From Pseudomonadota bacterium (GTDB lineage: Bacteria > Pseudomonadota > Gammaproteobacteria > Burkholderiales > Rhodocyclaceae): a stretch of 64,000 nt of DNA. Below the pieces are notes generated by a model. The model was given only the letters and a program-made list of their open reading frames with translations. It ran no database searches and had not been told where the DNA came from. This document shows positions 8,781 to 17,043 of the stretch, piece by piece (the stretch's first letter is position 1; each line of letters begins with the position of its first letter). The DNA lies in the NCBI GenBank assembly GCA_018240785.1, contig JAFEFC010000011.1, positions 435,435-499,434 on the forward strand, read 5' to 3'. Made by a program: the position numbers and the translations under genes.

Positions 8781-8874
8781 TGGCGGAGACGGAGGGATTC
8801 GAACCCTCGATGCGAGTTTTAGCCCGCATGCTCCCTTAGCAGGGGAGTGCCTTCGACCTCTCGGCCACGTCTCC
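8781..8874 (-). tRNA. tRNA-Ser (anticodon GCU)
   Basis: Read on the minus strand the gene starts GGAGACG and ends CGTCTCC-G-CCA, giving a 7-bp acceptor stem, discriminator G and an encoded CCA. The anticodon loop CTGCTAA carries GCT (plus-strand 8838-8840), the T arm contains GGTTCGAATCC, and there is a long variable arm (CATGCGGGCTAAAACTCGCATCG region), as expected for a class II serine tRNA. Length is 94 bases including CCA. Confidence 0.95.
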
Positions 8875-9477
8875 TAAAAGAAGGCGCGATGATAGCGAGT
8901 CGCCGCACGCGGGTCAAACGCTATGTCAGCTCGATGGCCGCGGCCCTCGCCTCTGCTATGGCGCAAGCGCGGCCCGTTCCATCTGCTTCTTGTCGATGCG
9001 GGTCCCGATGTCGCGTTGGGTGATGGCGGCCGCCTTGGGTGCGGACATTGCGGCCAGGCCCCATGCCGCGCCTCGCGAAAGCGATACCGGCACCGCGGCT
9101 CGATGCTGAACTATCGGCAGGATCGACATATCCAACTTGCGGCGTGCAGGCGACAAGGCCTGTCCGGGCGGAGCCCGCCCCTTGCGAGGATCGGCAGGCG
9201 CAGGCAAGTGCGGCGGGTCGCGAACTCAGCTTGCACACGACAGGCAAGTGACACAGCGCGACAGCACGCCGACTCGACGCCGGTCACATTTCACGGTTCA
9301 GGTGAATATCACTTACGGTTAACCCGCATTTCTTGGAAATGCACATTGAATTTATGCGGAAAGCTGGTCTATACTTCGCATGCAATATAACTTTAGTAGT
9401 ATCAAGTTACGGCATCAGGGCATCAAGCCGGCACACACGGCATTTGCCAGTCCAGTCCACATCAACGGGGCGAAATC
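8875..9477. other. 603-bp gene-free stretch between tRNA-Ser and a small HTH gene
   Basis: No reading frame here has recognisable homology, a good ribosome site and sensible composition. The first 400 bases are GC-rich and featureless by eye. From about 9290 the sequence becomes markedly AT-richer and contains the candidate promoter of the HTH gene. A 3' tRNA end is a common integration site, but the side facing this stretch is the 5' end of the tRNA gene, and no flanking repeat of the tRNA end was found. Confidence 0.5.
9346..9375 (+). promoter_or_regulatory. candidate sigma70 promoter of the small HTH gene
   Basis: TTGAAT (9346-9351), an 18-bp spacer and TATACT (9370-9375) lie about 100 bp before the ATG at 9478 in the most AT-rich patch of the area. 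This is one of the best sigma70-like matches in the window. It leaves a leader of roughly 95 bases. Confidence 0.55.
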
Positions 9478-9774
9478 ATGACCAAAAGCACAGACAAGAT
9501 CGACGTACGCGAAATCCGCCGCAAGCTCGGGATGAACCAGTCCCAGTTCTGGTCCAAGATCGGCGTGACACAGAGCGGCGGCTCCCGCTATGAGAGCGGC
9601 CGCAACATTCCCCGTCCGGTACAGGCCCTGCTTCGCCTGGTCCATATCGAGCAGATCGATATCGAGAAGGTCAGGAAGGACGACGTGGACGTGGCGGAAT
9701 ACCTGAAGGCGACCAACCCGGATCTGTACAAGTCGCTCAAGAAGGAAGCCCGCGCCAAGCGCAAGGAGCGCTGA
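9478..9774 (+). CDS. small XRE-type helix-turn-helix protein
   Basis: 98 residues. Residues about 8-60 form a Cro/CI-type HTH: VREIRRKLGMNQSQFWSKIG followed by the recognition-helix region VTQSGGSRYESG and NIPRPVQALLRLVHI. The C terminus is highly basic (KKEARAKRKER). The protein is likely a DNA-binding regulator; its target is not evident. It stands alone with its own good promoter and a hairpin after the stop, and is more AT-rich than its neighbours. It could be a chromosomal regulator or the antitoxin half of a lost pair, but no toxin-like gene is adjacent. Confidence 0.85.
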   Translation: MTKSTDKIDVREIRRKLGMNQSQFWSKIGVTQSGGSRYESGRNIPRPVQALLRLVHIEQIDIEKVRKDDVDVAEYLKATNPDLYKSLKKEARAKRKER

Positions 9775-9795
9775 GCCTGGCGGGTCATGAAGCCA

Positions 9796-10686
9796 TCAGG
9801 GGCTGACGCGGACCGTCAGCCCCTGCTTTCTCATGCGCGCCCCGATGTCCTCGAGTTCGTCGGGCTCAAGCGGTGACAGCCGCGCGGCTTCCGGTTGCAT
9901 GGACGGGCGCGCGATGCCGTACAGCAGCACGCCCTGCAGGCGATCGAGCCCAGCCGCGCGCAGCACGGCGAGATAGGCGTCCACATCCGCATCGGATGGC
10001 GCCATTCCATCCCAGCGGAACATGCAGGTCTGCACCCAGGTATCACAAAGCTGGGCACAGCGCGCCAGATTGCGGGCAACGACTTCGGGCGCCAGGTTGA
10101 CGCCGTTGATGCGCTCGATCGCAGCGGTGCTGCCGCCATCGACCTTGAACCACACCTCACCCCCCGCCTCGCCCAGCCGGCGCACGCCTTCCTGCACACG
10201 CGCCTGCCCCATCAGGCTGCCGTTGGTGATCAGGCGCACCGGCACGGCCGCCGGCCCTCCTTCGCTGCGAGGGCCGCCGAGGCCAAATTCCTCGCGCAGG
10301 CGCAACACCAGGTCCACCGCCTCGCGAAACTCCTCAGCGCTCGTCGGCTCGCCGTTGCCCGAGAACGCGATGTCGCAGATCACGCGCGCACCTTCCGGCG
10401 CGTGCCGCAGCAGCCAGTCACCATGGACGAGCTCGTGCAGAAACCAGCGCAGTTCCCGCTCCAGCACCTGCAGGTCGATCACCGGCGCCTTGCCGCGCAC
10501 CAGGCCAGGCACCTGGCAGTAGGCGCAGTGCCAGTTGCAGGCATTGTTGGGATTGAGGTTGATGCCCACCGATACGCCACCCGCACGCCGGGACAAGACC
10601 GGATAGACATAGGTGAGACCGGCGAGGTCACGGTCGTGATTAATCACCGAAAGCGGCGTCGCAGCCCTGGAAGAATCAGAATTCAT
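9796..10686 (-). CDS. radical SAM domain protein
   Basis: The ATG at 10684-10686 gives 296 residues. The radical SAM cluster motif is CNWHCAYC (Cys50, Cys54, Cys57), coordinating a [4Fe-4S] cluster that cleaves S-adenosylmethionine. IAFSGNGEPTSAEEFREAVD matches the GNGEPT motif of this branch, and RLITNGSLM follows. The reaction is not known. The gene is divergent from queD with an 86-bp shared control region, which suggests but does not prove a link to deazapurine chemistry. It is not a typical QueE, which is shorter and has a different cluster motif. Its stop codon lies within a strong hairpin shared with the convergent HTH gene. Confidence 0.8.
   Translation of the reverse strand: MNSDSSRAATPLSVINHDRDLAGLTYVYPVLSRRAGGVSVGINLNPNNACNWHCAYCQVPGLVRGKAPVIDLQVLERELRWFLHELVHGDWLLRHAPEGARVICDIAFSGNGEPTSAEEFREAVDLVLRLREEFGLGGPRSEGGPAAVPVRLITNGSLMGQARVQEGVRRLGEAGGEVWFKVDGGSTAAIERINGVNLAPEVVARNLARCAQLCDTWVQTCMFRWDGMAPSDADVDAYLAVLRAAGLDRLQGVLLYGIARPSMQPEAARLSPLEPDELEDIGARMRKQGLTVRVSP
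9798..9830 (+). terminator. hairpin terminator between convergent HTH and radical SAM genes
   Basis: An 11-bp perfect stem, AGGGGCTGACG (9798-9808) with CGTCAGCCCCT (9814-9824), has a 5-base loop and is followed on the plus strand by GCTTTCTC. It lies 23 bp after the HTH stop. On the other strand the stem is made of the last codons of the radical SAM gene, so the element doubles as coding sequence. Confidence 0.65.
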
Positions 10687-10772
10687 CGTTTGCTCAATCA
10701 CTTGCAACTGCGGCCAAACGGCCTGCGGATGCGGGGGTGGTATAATTCGCGCCCCTGGAACCGAGGTTCAAC

Positions 10773-11216
10773 ATGCGCATCACCCGCCGTCTCGAATTCG
10801 ATGCCGGACACCGCATCCCCGATCACGCCAGCCAGTGCCGTCATCTGCACGGCCACCGCTATGCGGTCGAAGTGACGCTGTCGGGCGAGATCATCAAGGC
10901 CGACGGCCTGCCGGTCAATGGCATGGTGATGGACTTCGCCGACGTGAAGCGGATTGCCAACGACCTGGTGGTCGGCCAATGGGACCACGCCTTCCTGGTC
11001 TATCGAGGCGACACGCTGGTGGCTGATTTCCTCGCCAGCGTGCCGGGCCACAAGACGGTGGTGCTCGACGTGGTGCCCACCGCGGAGAACCTCGCCGCCG
11101 AAGCCTTCCGCATCCTCGATCCGGCCTACCGTGACGTCTACGGCAACCATCTGCGCCTCGAGCGCGTGCGGCTGTACGAAACACCCAACTGCTGGGCGGA
11201 CGCCGTGCGCGCCTGA
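10773..11216 (+). CDS. queD: 6-carboxy-5,6,7,8-tetrahydropterin synthase (queuosine pathway)
   Basis: 147 residues of the PTPS/QueD family, which converts 7,8-dihydroneopterin triphosphate to carboxytetrahydropterin, the second step to preQ0 and queuosine. The zinc ligands are His13 (AGHRI) and His26 and His28 of CRHLHGH, with Cys22 as the catalytic cysteine. WDHAFLVY, VPTAENLAAEAF and the C-terminal VRLYETPNCWA are all conserved. A TATAAT box lies at 10741-10746, 26 bp before the ATG, although a matching -35 is poor. No other queuosine gene is adjacent, but the divergent radical SAM gene shares its upstream region. Confidence 0.93.
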   Translation: MRITRRLEFDAGHRIPDHASQCRHLHGHRYAVEVTLSGEIIKADGLPVNGMVMDFADVKRIANDLVVGQWDHAFLVYRGDTLVADFLASVPGHKTVVLDVVPTAENLAAEAFRILDPAYRDVYGNHLRLERVRLYETPNCWADAVRA

Positions 11217-11227
11217 CGGGCCTCGAA

Positions 11228-11252
11228 TCGCGGCCAGGTCCGCTCCCCGCAC
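11228..11252 (+). repeat. REP-like element, copy 1
   Basis: TCGCGGCCAGGTCCGCTCC followed by CCGCAC fills most of the 37-bp gap between the convergent queD and desaturase genes. The same core, TCGCGGCC-N-GGTCCGCTCC-YAC, recurs at 24279-24300 and 54727-54748, and as inverted halves at 20507-20536 and 54775-54786. All copies are intergenic. Confidence 0.6.
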
Positions 11253-11253
11253 A

Positions 11254-12423
11254 TCAAACCGCGTAGCGGCGCAGACGCAGCGAGAACTCGCGGAGCTGGT
11301 CGATGCCACTCTGCTCGGCACGCGCCACCCAGTCGTGCAACTGCGCCAGCAGTTGTTCGCGCGTCGCGTTCGAGCGCGCCCACAGGGCGTTGAGCTCTTC
11401 CCGCATCGTCACCACGGTGAGCAAGGCCTGGCTGCTGGCGACCAGGCCGCGCAACTGTTCCTTCTCGCCATCCTTCAGGTGGCGCTCCTCGCCCGACAGC
11501 ACCCAGCGCTTGAGCGCGGTGACGTCGAAGCGGCCTGCGTGGCTCGCCTTCAGGCGCTCCACCTCTTCCGTGCACACACGTTTCAGCGAGCTCATGTAGC
11601 GCGTCATGACGTCGTAGCGGTGGGTGACGATGGCTTGCAGCATGTCGAAATCCGGCGCGAGCCTGGGCTCGCCGAACTTCGGCGTGGGGATCACTTTCTT
11701 GGCCCTGGCCAGCCCCAGCGTCTCGAGCAGGCGGATGTACATCCAGCCGATGTCGAATTCGTACCACTTCGCCGACAGCTTGGCCGAGGTGGCGAAGCTG
11801 TGGTGGTTGTTGTGCAGTTCCTCGCCACCGATCAGGATGCCCCACGGCAAGAGGTTGCGCGACGCGTCGGTGCAGTCGAAGTTGCGGTAACCCCAGAAGT
11901 GTCCGATGCCATTGACCACGCCCGCCGCCCAGAACGGGATCCACACCATTTGCACCGCCCAGATCGTCAGCCCGAGCGGCCCGAAGGCGACGAGGTCGAT
12001 GACCATCATGACCGACACGCCGAGCACCGAATGGCGGTAGACGTTACGTTCGAGCCAGTCGTCCGGCGTGCCGTGGCCGTAGCGCTGCAGCGTGTCGGCG
12101 TTCTTCGCCTCGGCACGGTAGAGCTCCGCCCCCTGCCACAGCACCTTGCGCAGACCGCGCGTCTGCGGGCTGTGCGGATCCTCCTCGGTCTCGCACTTGG
12201 CGTGGTGCTTGCGATGGATGGCCGCCCACTCCTTGGTGACCATGCCAGTGGTCAGCCACAGCCAGAGGCGGAAGAAGTGGCTGGCGAAGGGGTGCAGGTC
12301 GAGCGCCCGATGCGCCTGATGACGGTGCAGGAAGATGGTCACCGAGGCAATCGTGACATGCGTGAGAGCCAGGGCAACGGCAACGTAGCCCCACCATGGA
12401 AGATCGAACAAGCCGCTGTACAT
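11254..12423 (-). CDS. delta-9-type acyl-CoA/fatty acid desaturase
   Basis: 389 residues. The three histidine boxes of membrane di-iron desaturases are present: HRHQAH (His33-38), HRKHH (70-74) and HNNHH (204-208), with hydrophobic pairs of helices before and between them. It would introduce a cis double bond into acyl chains at the inner membrane and so tune fluidity. The product is longer than short bacterial desaturases. The extra C-terminal region of about 150 residues is charged, helical-looking and of unknown role. The gene is 89 bp downstream of mscS on the same strand and may be transcribed with it or separately. Confidence 0.88.
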   Translation of the reverse strand: MYSGLFDLPWWGYVAVALALTHVTIASVTIFLHRHQAHRALDLHPFASHFFRLWLWLTTGMVTKEWAAIHRKHHAKCETEEDPHSPQTRGLRKVLWQGAELYRAEAKNADTLQRYGHGTPDDWLERNVYRHSVLGVSVMMVIDLVAFGPLGLTIWAVQMVWIPFWAAGVVNGIGHFWGYRNFDCTDASRNLLPWGILIGGEELHNNHHSFATSAKLSAKWYEFDIGWMYIRLLETLGLARAKKVIPTPKFGEPRLAPDFDMLQAIVTHRYDVMTRYMSSLKRVCTEEVERLKASHAGRFDVTALKRWVLSGEERHLKDGEKEQLRGLVASSQALLTVVTMREELNALWARSNATREQLLAQLHDWVARAEQSGIDQLREFSLRLRRYAV

Positions 12424-12512
12424 TCTTTTAGATATCCTTTTGATTCATGATCTTGAAGCCCTGATGACGCGACACCCAAAGCCTGCTGCAGATGTGATCG
12501 GCGACGCGCCGC

Positions 12513-13919
12513 CTACGCCGCTGTTCCGGCTTGCGCGAGCCCGGTCGGGGCTCCCCTTGTGGGCGCATCCTGATCGTCCGCGCGGTTCATCACCACGGCG
12601 CCCACGACACGCACTTCCCGCTGCGGGAAGGGAATGCTGATTCCCTCGCGCTTGAAGCGCCGCCACAACTCCAGGTTGATCGCTGAGGTGATGCCCAGCG
12701 TGCCCTCCTCGGGGTCTGCGATCCAGCACAGCAAGCGCAGGTCGATCCCGCTCTCGCCGAAGCCGGCGAGAAAGCCCTTGGGCGATGGTTCGGGAAGCAC
12801 GCGAGGATGTGCACCGGCAACTTCGACCAGGATCGCCAGCGCACGTTCGACGTCGACCTCGTAACCGACCTGGATGGAGATCGGCAACGAGACCTTGGTG
12901 TCGCTGAAGGTCTCGTTCTGCACCACCGACCCGACCAGCGTCTCGTTCGGGATGATGGATTCGATGCCATTGCCTGCCTTCACCACCGTGTAGCGGGTGG
13001 TGATCTCGCGCACCACGCCGCGATCGTTGCCCACGGTGATCAAGTTGCCGATGCGGATGGAGCGGTCGAGCAGGATGATGAAGCCCGACACGTAGTTGGC
13101 GGCGATCTTCTGCAGGCCGAAACCCAGGCCCACGCCCAGCGCGCCGCCGAACACCGACAGGGTGGTCAGGTCGATGCCCACCATCGGCAGCGCCACCAGC
13201 ACCGCGACAACGATCAGCAAGGCCTTGGTGATGCGGGTGAGCACGGTGCGCATGTTGGCGTCCAGCCCGCTCGCCGTGACGATGCGGCGCTCCAGCAAGC
13301 CGGCCACCCAGAGCGCGACGAGCACCGTCAGCAGCACCATCGCCAGCCCCTGCACCAGCATCCACAGCGTCAGCTTCTGAGTGCCCATGGAGAAGGACAC
13401 CGTCTCCAGCACGTCGATCAGCGCAGGCAGCCAGCCCAGGATGTGCAACGCCACCACCGACCACACCAGCGCCGCGAAACTCTTCTCGAATCCGCCGAGC
13501 CAGCTCGAGGCGCCACCTGCTGCCTGGCGCACCGTATAGACGACGATACGGATCACCGCCATCGACGACAGCAGCGGCACGGCGAGATCGAGCAGGTGCA
13601 CCCTGTGGTACTGCGCCAGCACCGCGCGCGTGACGAGCACGAGGATCAGGGCCGACAGCGGGAACACCACCCGGCGCAGGCCGCTGCGGCCGAAACGCAG
13701 CGCTGCGTGCATGTCCTCGGCGGCACCGGCTCCGGTGCGCTGCCGCACCAGGCGCTGGACCAGCCAGCCGCCCAACAGGCAGGCCAGCAGCGCGCCCACC
13801 TGCCACAGCACGAAGGGGTCGTGGAGATCGTCCCAAATGTTTCTCAACAGCGAGGCGAATTCGGTCGTCACGGCTTCGGCGGTTGCGGGGATGGGCTGCG
13901 CGGGTCCTGCCATCGTCAT
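12513..13919 (-). CDS. MscS-family mechanosensitive channel
   Basis: 468 residues. Several hydrophobic helices fill residues about 35-275, and the pore-lining region is FGGALGVGLGFGLQKIAANYVSGFIILLDR (quoted in part), with the small-residue packing typical of MscS TM3. The following beta domain starts IRIGNLITVGNDRGVVREI and includes NETLVGSVVQNETFSD. It would release solutes on osmotic downshock from the inner membrane. The extra N-terminal helices make it a larger paralogue than E. coli MscS. The ATG overlaps the stop of the upstream PLD-like gene (TCAT on the plus strand at 13916-13919), so translation is probably coupled. A second ATG two codons in is an alternative start. Confidence 0.9.
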   Translation of the reverse strand: MTMAGPAQPIPATAEAVTTEFASLLRNIWDDLHDPFVLWQVGALLACLLGGWLVQRLVRQRTGAGAAEDMHAALRFGRSGLRRVVFPLSALILVLVTRAVLAQYHRVHLLDLAVPLLSSMAVIRIVVYTVRQAAGGASSWLGGFEKSFAALVWSVVALHILGWLPALIDVLETVSFSMGTQKLTLWMLVQGLAMVLLTVLVALWVAGLLERRIVTASGLDANMRTVLTRITKALLIVVAVLVALPMVGIDLTTLSVFGGALGVGLGFGLQKIAANYVSGFIILLDRSIRIGNLITVGNDRGVVREITTRYTVVKAGNGIESIIPNETLVGSVVQNETFSDTKVSLPISIQVGYEVDVERALAILVEVAGAHPRVLPEPSPKGFLAGFGESGIDLRLLCWIADPEEGTLGITSAINLELWRRFKREGISIPFPQREVRVVGAVVMNRADDQDAPTRGAPTGLAQAGTAA

Positions 13920-14491
13920 GGGCTCCAGGGTAGCTGGTTGATCGGGGTGGCGGCGGCGCGATGGCGCTGCCAGTTGTCACGGTAGGCGTCGGCCAGCGCG
14001 CAGTGCCGCCGCAGCACGAGCAGATTCTCGGCGTTGCGGTTCTGCGCCGACCAGGTGAAGTTGTAAGAACCGGTGACCACCGTGCAGCCGGGGCCGTCGG
14101 CATCGGCGATCAGCACCTTGTTGTGCGCCGCGTTGTAGTCGGTTTCCAGCGCCACCGGGATGCCGGCCTCGAGCAGCCGCGGCAGCGCGTTGCCCTTGGC
14201 GCGGCGGTTCATCGCTGCGTCGGCCAGCACCTCGACCCGCACTCCGCGCCGCTTCGCCGCCACCATTGCGTCGGCGATGTTGCGGCTGGTGAAGGCGTAG
14301 GCCTGAACGAGGAGACTGTGCCGCGCGTCGCCGATCACGTCGATGAGGAGCCCTTCCGCATCGTTTTGCGGCGTGAACGCCACTTCCACTTCACCACGCG
14401 CCTCGAAGCGCTGGCCGGCGAGCGCAGACGTCGCCGCAGCGAGCGCAAGCAGGCACGCTGCGCCCGCCGCCAATCTTCGTCGATCAGGCAT
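13916..14491 (-). CDS. secreted single-HKD phospholipase D-like protein
   Basis: 191 residues from the ATG at 14489-14491. The N terminus MPDRRRLAAGAACLLALAAA is a clear signal peptide with a likely cut after SALAG, placing the protein in the periplasm. One HKD motif is present, HNKVLIADADG (His-x-Lys-x4-Asp), followed by VTGSYNFTWSAQNRNAEN, as in Nuc-type PLD nucleases that act as dimers sharing two motifs. The likely activity is on nucleic acid or a phosphodiester lipid. It overlaps the RsmB-like gene by 8 bp and mscS by 4 bp, so it sits inside a coupled operon. Confidence 0.85.
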   Translation of the reverse strand: MPDRRRLAAGAACLLALAAATSALAGQRFEARGEVEVAFTPQNDAEGLLIDVIGDARHSLLVQAYAFTSRNIADAMVAAKRRGVRVEVLADAAMNRRAKGNALPRLLEAGIPVALETDYNAAHNKVLIADADGPGCTVVTGSYNFTWSAQNRNAENLLVLRRHCALADAYRDNWQRHRAAATPINQLPWSP

Positions 14492-15839
14492 CGCCGACGC
14501 GCTCCAGCACCGCAGCGAAGAAGCCGTCGGTGTCGTGCGTGGCGGGCGACAAGCGCAGGCGCTCGCCCGTCTGCAGTTGCACGCCCTGCTTCTCGAGCAC
14601 GGCCTGCGCAGACAGCGGCAGGAATTCGGGATGCGCGGCGAGGAAGGCATCGACCACGCCGTCGTTCTCTTCCGCCAGCAGGCTGCAGGTCGCATACACC
14701 AGGCGGCCGCCGGGACGCACCAGCCTGGCCGCAGCGGCGAGGATTGCGCCCTGCTTGGCCACCATCTCGTCGACCGCCGCCGCGCTCTGGCGCCACTTCA
14801 GATCCGGGTTGCGACGCAGCGTGCCGAGCCCGCTGCACGGCGCATCCACCAGCACGCGATCGGCCTTGCCGGCGAGGCGCTTCACCTTGGCGTCGTTCTC
14901 GTGCGCGATCAGCACCGGATGCACGTTGCTCAGCCCGGCACGCGCCATGCGTGGCTTGAGCTTGGCGAGGCGCTTGTCCGATACGTCGAAGGCGTACAGG
15001 CGCCCGGTGGAGCGCATCATCGCCCCCAGTTGCAGGGTCTTGCCGCCAGCGCCGGCGCAGAAATCGACGACCAGTTCGCCGCGCTTCGGTTGCACCAGCA
15101 GGCCGAGCAACTGGCTGCCCGCGTCCTGCACCTCGAAGCTGCCGTCCAGGAACAGCGGGTGCTTCTGCAAGGCCGGTTTGCCGGCCAGGCGGATGGCCTG
15201 CGGCGACAGCGCGCCCGCCTCCGCGCCGATGCCGTCCTCGCGCAAGCACGCCAGCACCGCGTCACGGTCGGCCTTCAGCACATTCACCCGCAGATCGAGC
15301 GGCGCCGGCCGGTTCAGACTGTGCGCCAGCGCCAGCAGCGAGGCCTCGTCATGCGTGGCCAGCAGGCGCTCGACGAGCCAGTCGGGCAGGTCGGCGCGCT
15401 CGGCGAGCGTGCCCTCCTCAAGCTCGGCCGCCTTGATGCCGGCCAGCCAGTCGCGCTCGGTCGCCGAGGCCAGTCCTTCGAACGCACGCATCGGCCAGCC
15501 TTCGCCGCGCGCGCACCAGGCCAGCAGCAGCTCACGCGGCGTCGCGCGGTCGCCGGCGAGGCGGCGCAGCCAGCGCAGGCGGCGCAGCACGCCGTACACG
15601 GTTTCGGCGATGAAGGCGCGGTCACGGTGGCCGAGCTCGCGATTGTCGCGAAAATGCCGCGACAGCACCGCGTCGGCCGGGTGCTCGAAGCTCAGCACCG
15701 CGCCCAGCGCCTGTGTCGCCTGGATGAAGAGCACGCGCGACACCGCGCCTTCGGCCTTGCTGGCGGCTGCCTTGTCGGATTTGGCCGCGCCGCCGTGCGG
15801 TTTCGTCGCGGGGCGCTCGCCCTTGTTGTGTCTTTCCAT
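14484..15839 (-). CDS. RsmB/NOP-family SAM-dependent RNA (cytosine-C5) methyltransferase
   Basis: 451 residues. Motifs of the RsmB/Nop2 class are in order: the SAM site VVDFCAGAGGKTLQLGAMM at about 255-275, DVSDKRL, the first catalytic cysteine region VLVDAPCSGLGTLRRNPDLK, and LVYATCSLLAEEN with the second cysteine. It would place m5C in 16S rRNA or another structured RNA. The N-terminal part (about 35-150) resembles the RNA-binding part of RsmB but lacks a clear full NusB domain, so it may be a paralogue of true RsmB. The gene is 9 bp after the DUF3108 gene and overlaps the PLD-like gene. Confidence 0.88.
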   Translation of the reverse strand: MERHNKGERPATKPHGGAAKSDKAAASKAEGAVSRVLFIQATQALGAVLSFEHPADAVLSRHFRDNRELGHRDRAFIAETVYGVLRRLRWLRRLAGDRATPRELLLAWCARGEGWPMRAFEGLASATERDWLAGIKAAELEEGTLAERADLPDWLVERLLATHDEASLLALAHSLNRPAPLDLRVNVLKADRDAVLACLREDGIGAEAGALSPQAIRLAGKPALQKHPLFLDGSFEVQDAGSQLLGLLVQPKRGELVVDFCAGAGGKTLQLGAMMRSTGRLYAFDVSDKRLAKLKPRMARAGLSNVHPVLIAHENDAKVKRLAGKADRVLVDAPCSGLGTLRRNPDLKWRQSAAAVDEMVAKQGAILAAAARLVRPGGRLVYATCSLLAEENDGVVDAFLAAHPEFLPLSAQAVLEKQGVQLQTGERLRLSPATHDTDGFFAAVLERVGDA

Positions 15840-15848
15840 ATCGTTGAA

Positions 15849-17030
15849 TCAGTTCCGGTAAAGGTCTTGCTGCAGCCCGGGAGGCTGCTGGGGTTCTTCC
15901 TTGAGCTCGATCATCTCGGGCTCACCGGCCGCTGCCACGACGTGGCCAGCGGCCGCTTCGTCGCCTGGCGGTGCCAGCCGCAACTGGATCGCCTGCTGGT
16001 CGAGCGATTCACCTTCATCGTCGACCAGGCGGATGCGCACCGGCAACATGCCGTAGTTCTTCGCCAGCCAGATGTCGATCGTGAGGCTGCCGTCGGTGGC
16101 CCTGGCGCGCAGGCGCAGGGTGTCGAGCCGGCCGATCGGCAATTTCGCGTTCTCGGCACCCACCACCTCGAGTTGGGCCGGCTTGGCGGCCTTGTTGCTG
16201 ACCACCATGATGGTCTTCGGCAGGCCCGCCGCGCCGACGATGCCGATCTGGTGCCACAGGCTCAGCACGTCCTGGTCGCCCGGGCGGACTTCGGCCGAGC
16301 GCCGCTCGCGCCCGTCGCGACGGATGCTGACACGGCCCGCGGCCCAGTCGAACTCGGCGCTTTCCGGCTTCTTGCCGCCCTGCTCCACGCTGAAGCGCAG
16401 CGGCTTGAGGCCCTGCGGGCCAAGCTCGCCCTCGCTGCGCTGCACATAGTGCAGGCTACGCATCAGGCCGATCAGGCCGGTGGTCTGCAGCAGGGTTTCC
16501 ATGCGGTAGTGGTGTTCGTCGTGCGACCAGTGGTGCTGGGCCTGGCCGACCTCGAAGCCCTTGTCACCCATGAAGACGCGGAACACGATGCTGCCGCGAT
16601 CCGGCCAGCCTTCGCTGTCGACAGCGTCGGCCTGCACGCCCTTCTCCGCAACCTGGATCGGCGCAGCCGGCGCGACCGCCTCATCGGCCGTGGCGGGCAC
16701 CGGTGGCAGTGCGGGCGCATCGGGCGTGGCGTCGGTCTTCGTGTCCGACGGTGCCACCATGGCCACCGGCGCAGGTGCGGCGGGCGGACGCGGTTTTGCG
16801 ATCGGCCTGGGTCGCGGCGCAGGCGGCGCGCGCAGCGCCTGCTGCGGGCGCACTTCAGCCGCTGGCGCAGGTGGCCGCACCACGGGCGGCGGCTCGATCA
16901 GGCGCGCCTGCATCACCGGCGGCAGCTCGGGCTCGACGCGCGGGGCGAAGGCGAAGTCGCCGCCAACCAGCGCCACGCCGTGCAGCAGCACGGAGATCCC
17001 CAGCGCGGCAATTGCAGTGCGTCGCATCAT
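15849..17030 (-). CDS. DUF3108 envelope protein with Pro-rich TonB-like N terminus
   Basis: The ATG at 17028-17030 is chosen because a membrane anchor follows at once (TAIAALGISVLLHGVALVGG); a longer reading would run into purN. The 393-residue protein then has a Pro/Ala-rich linker of about 120 residues, similar to TonB-type periplasm-spanning regions, and a DUF3108 domain from about residue 160 (GSIVFRVFMGDKGFEVGQ, YRMETLLQTTGLIG). DUF3108 proteins are predicted periplasmic beta-rich proteins of unknown function, often near purN in betaproteobacteria. The Pro-rich arm suggests it reaches across the periplasm. It is 13 bp after purN. Confidence 0.75.
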   Translation of the reverse strand: MMRRTAIAALGISVLLHGVALVGGDFAFAPRVEPELPPVMQARLIEPPPVVRPPAPAAEVRPQQALRAPPAPRPRPIAKPRPPAAPAPVAMVAPSDTKTDATPDAPALPPVPATADEAVAPAAPIQVAEKGVQADAVDSEGWPDRGSIVFRVFMGDKGFEVGQAQHHWSHDEHHYRMETLLQTTGLIGLMRSLHYVQRSEGELGPQGLKPLRFSVEQGGKKPESAEFDWAAGRVSIRRDGRERRSAEVRPGDQDVLSLWHQIGIVGAAGLPKTIMVVSNKAAKPAQLEVVGAENAKLPIGRLDTLRLRARATDGSLTIDIWLAKNYGMLPVRIRLVDDEGESLDQQAIQLRLAPPGDEAAAGHVVAAAGEPEMIELKEEPQQPPGLQQDLYRN

Positions 17031-17043
17031 CGCTCGTCGTCGC

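Noticed and set aside
8956-9207. Minus-strand frame of 83 codons between tRNA-Ser and the HTH gene
   Set aside because: No ribosome site of note, no recognised similarity and no neighbouring transcription unit. Kept only as gene-free sequence.
8875-9477. Genomic island integrated at tRNA-Ser
   Set aside because: No integrase, no repeat of the tRNA 3' end and only one small gene. The stretch faces the 5' end of the tRNA gene.
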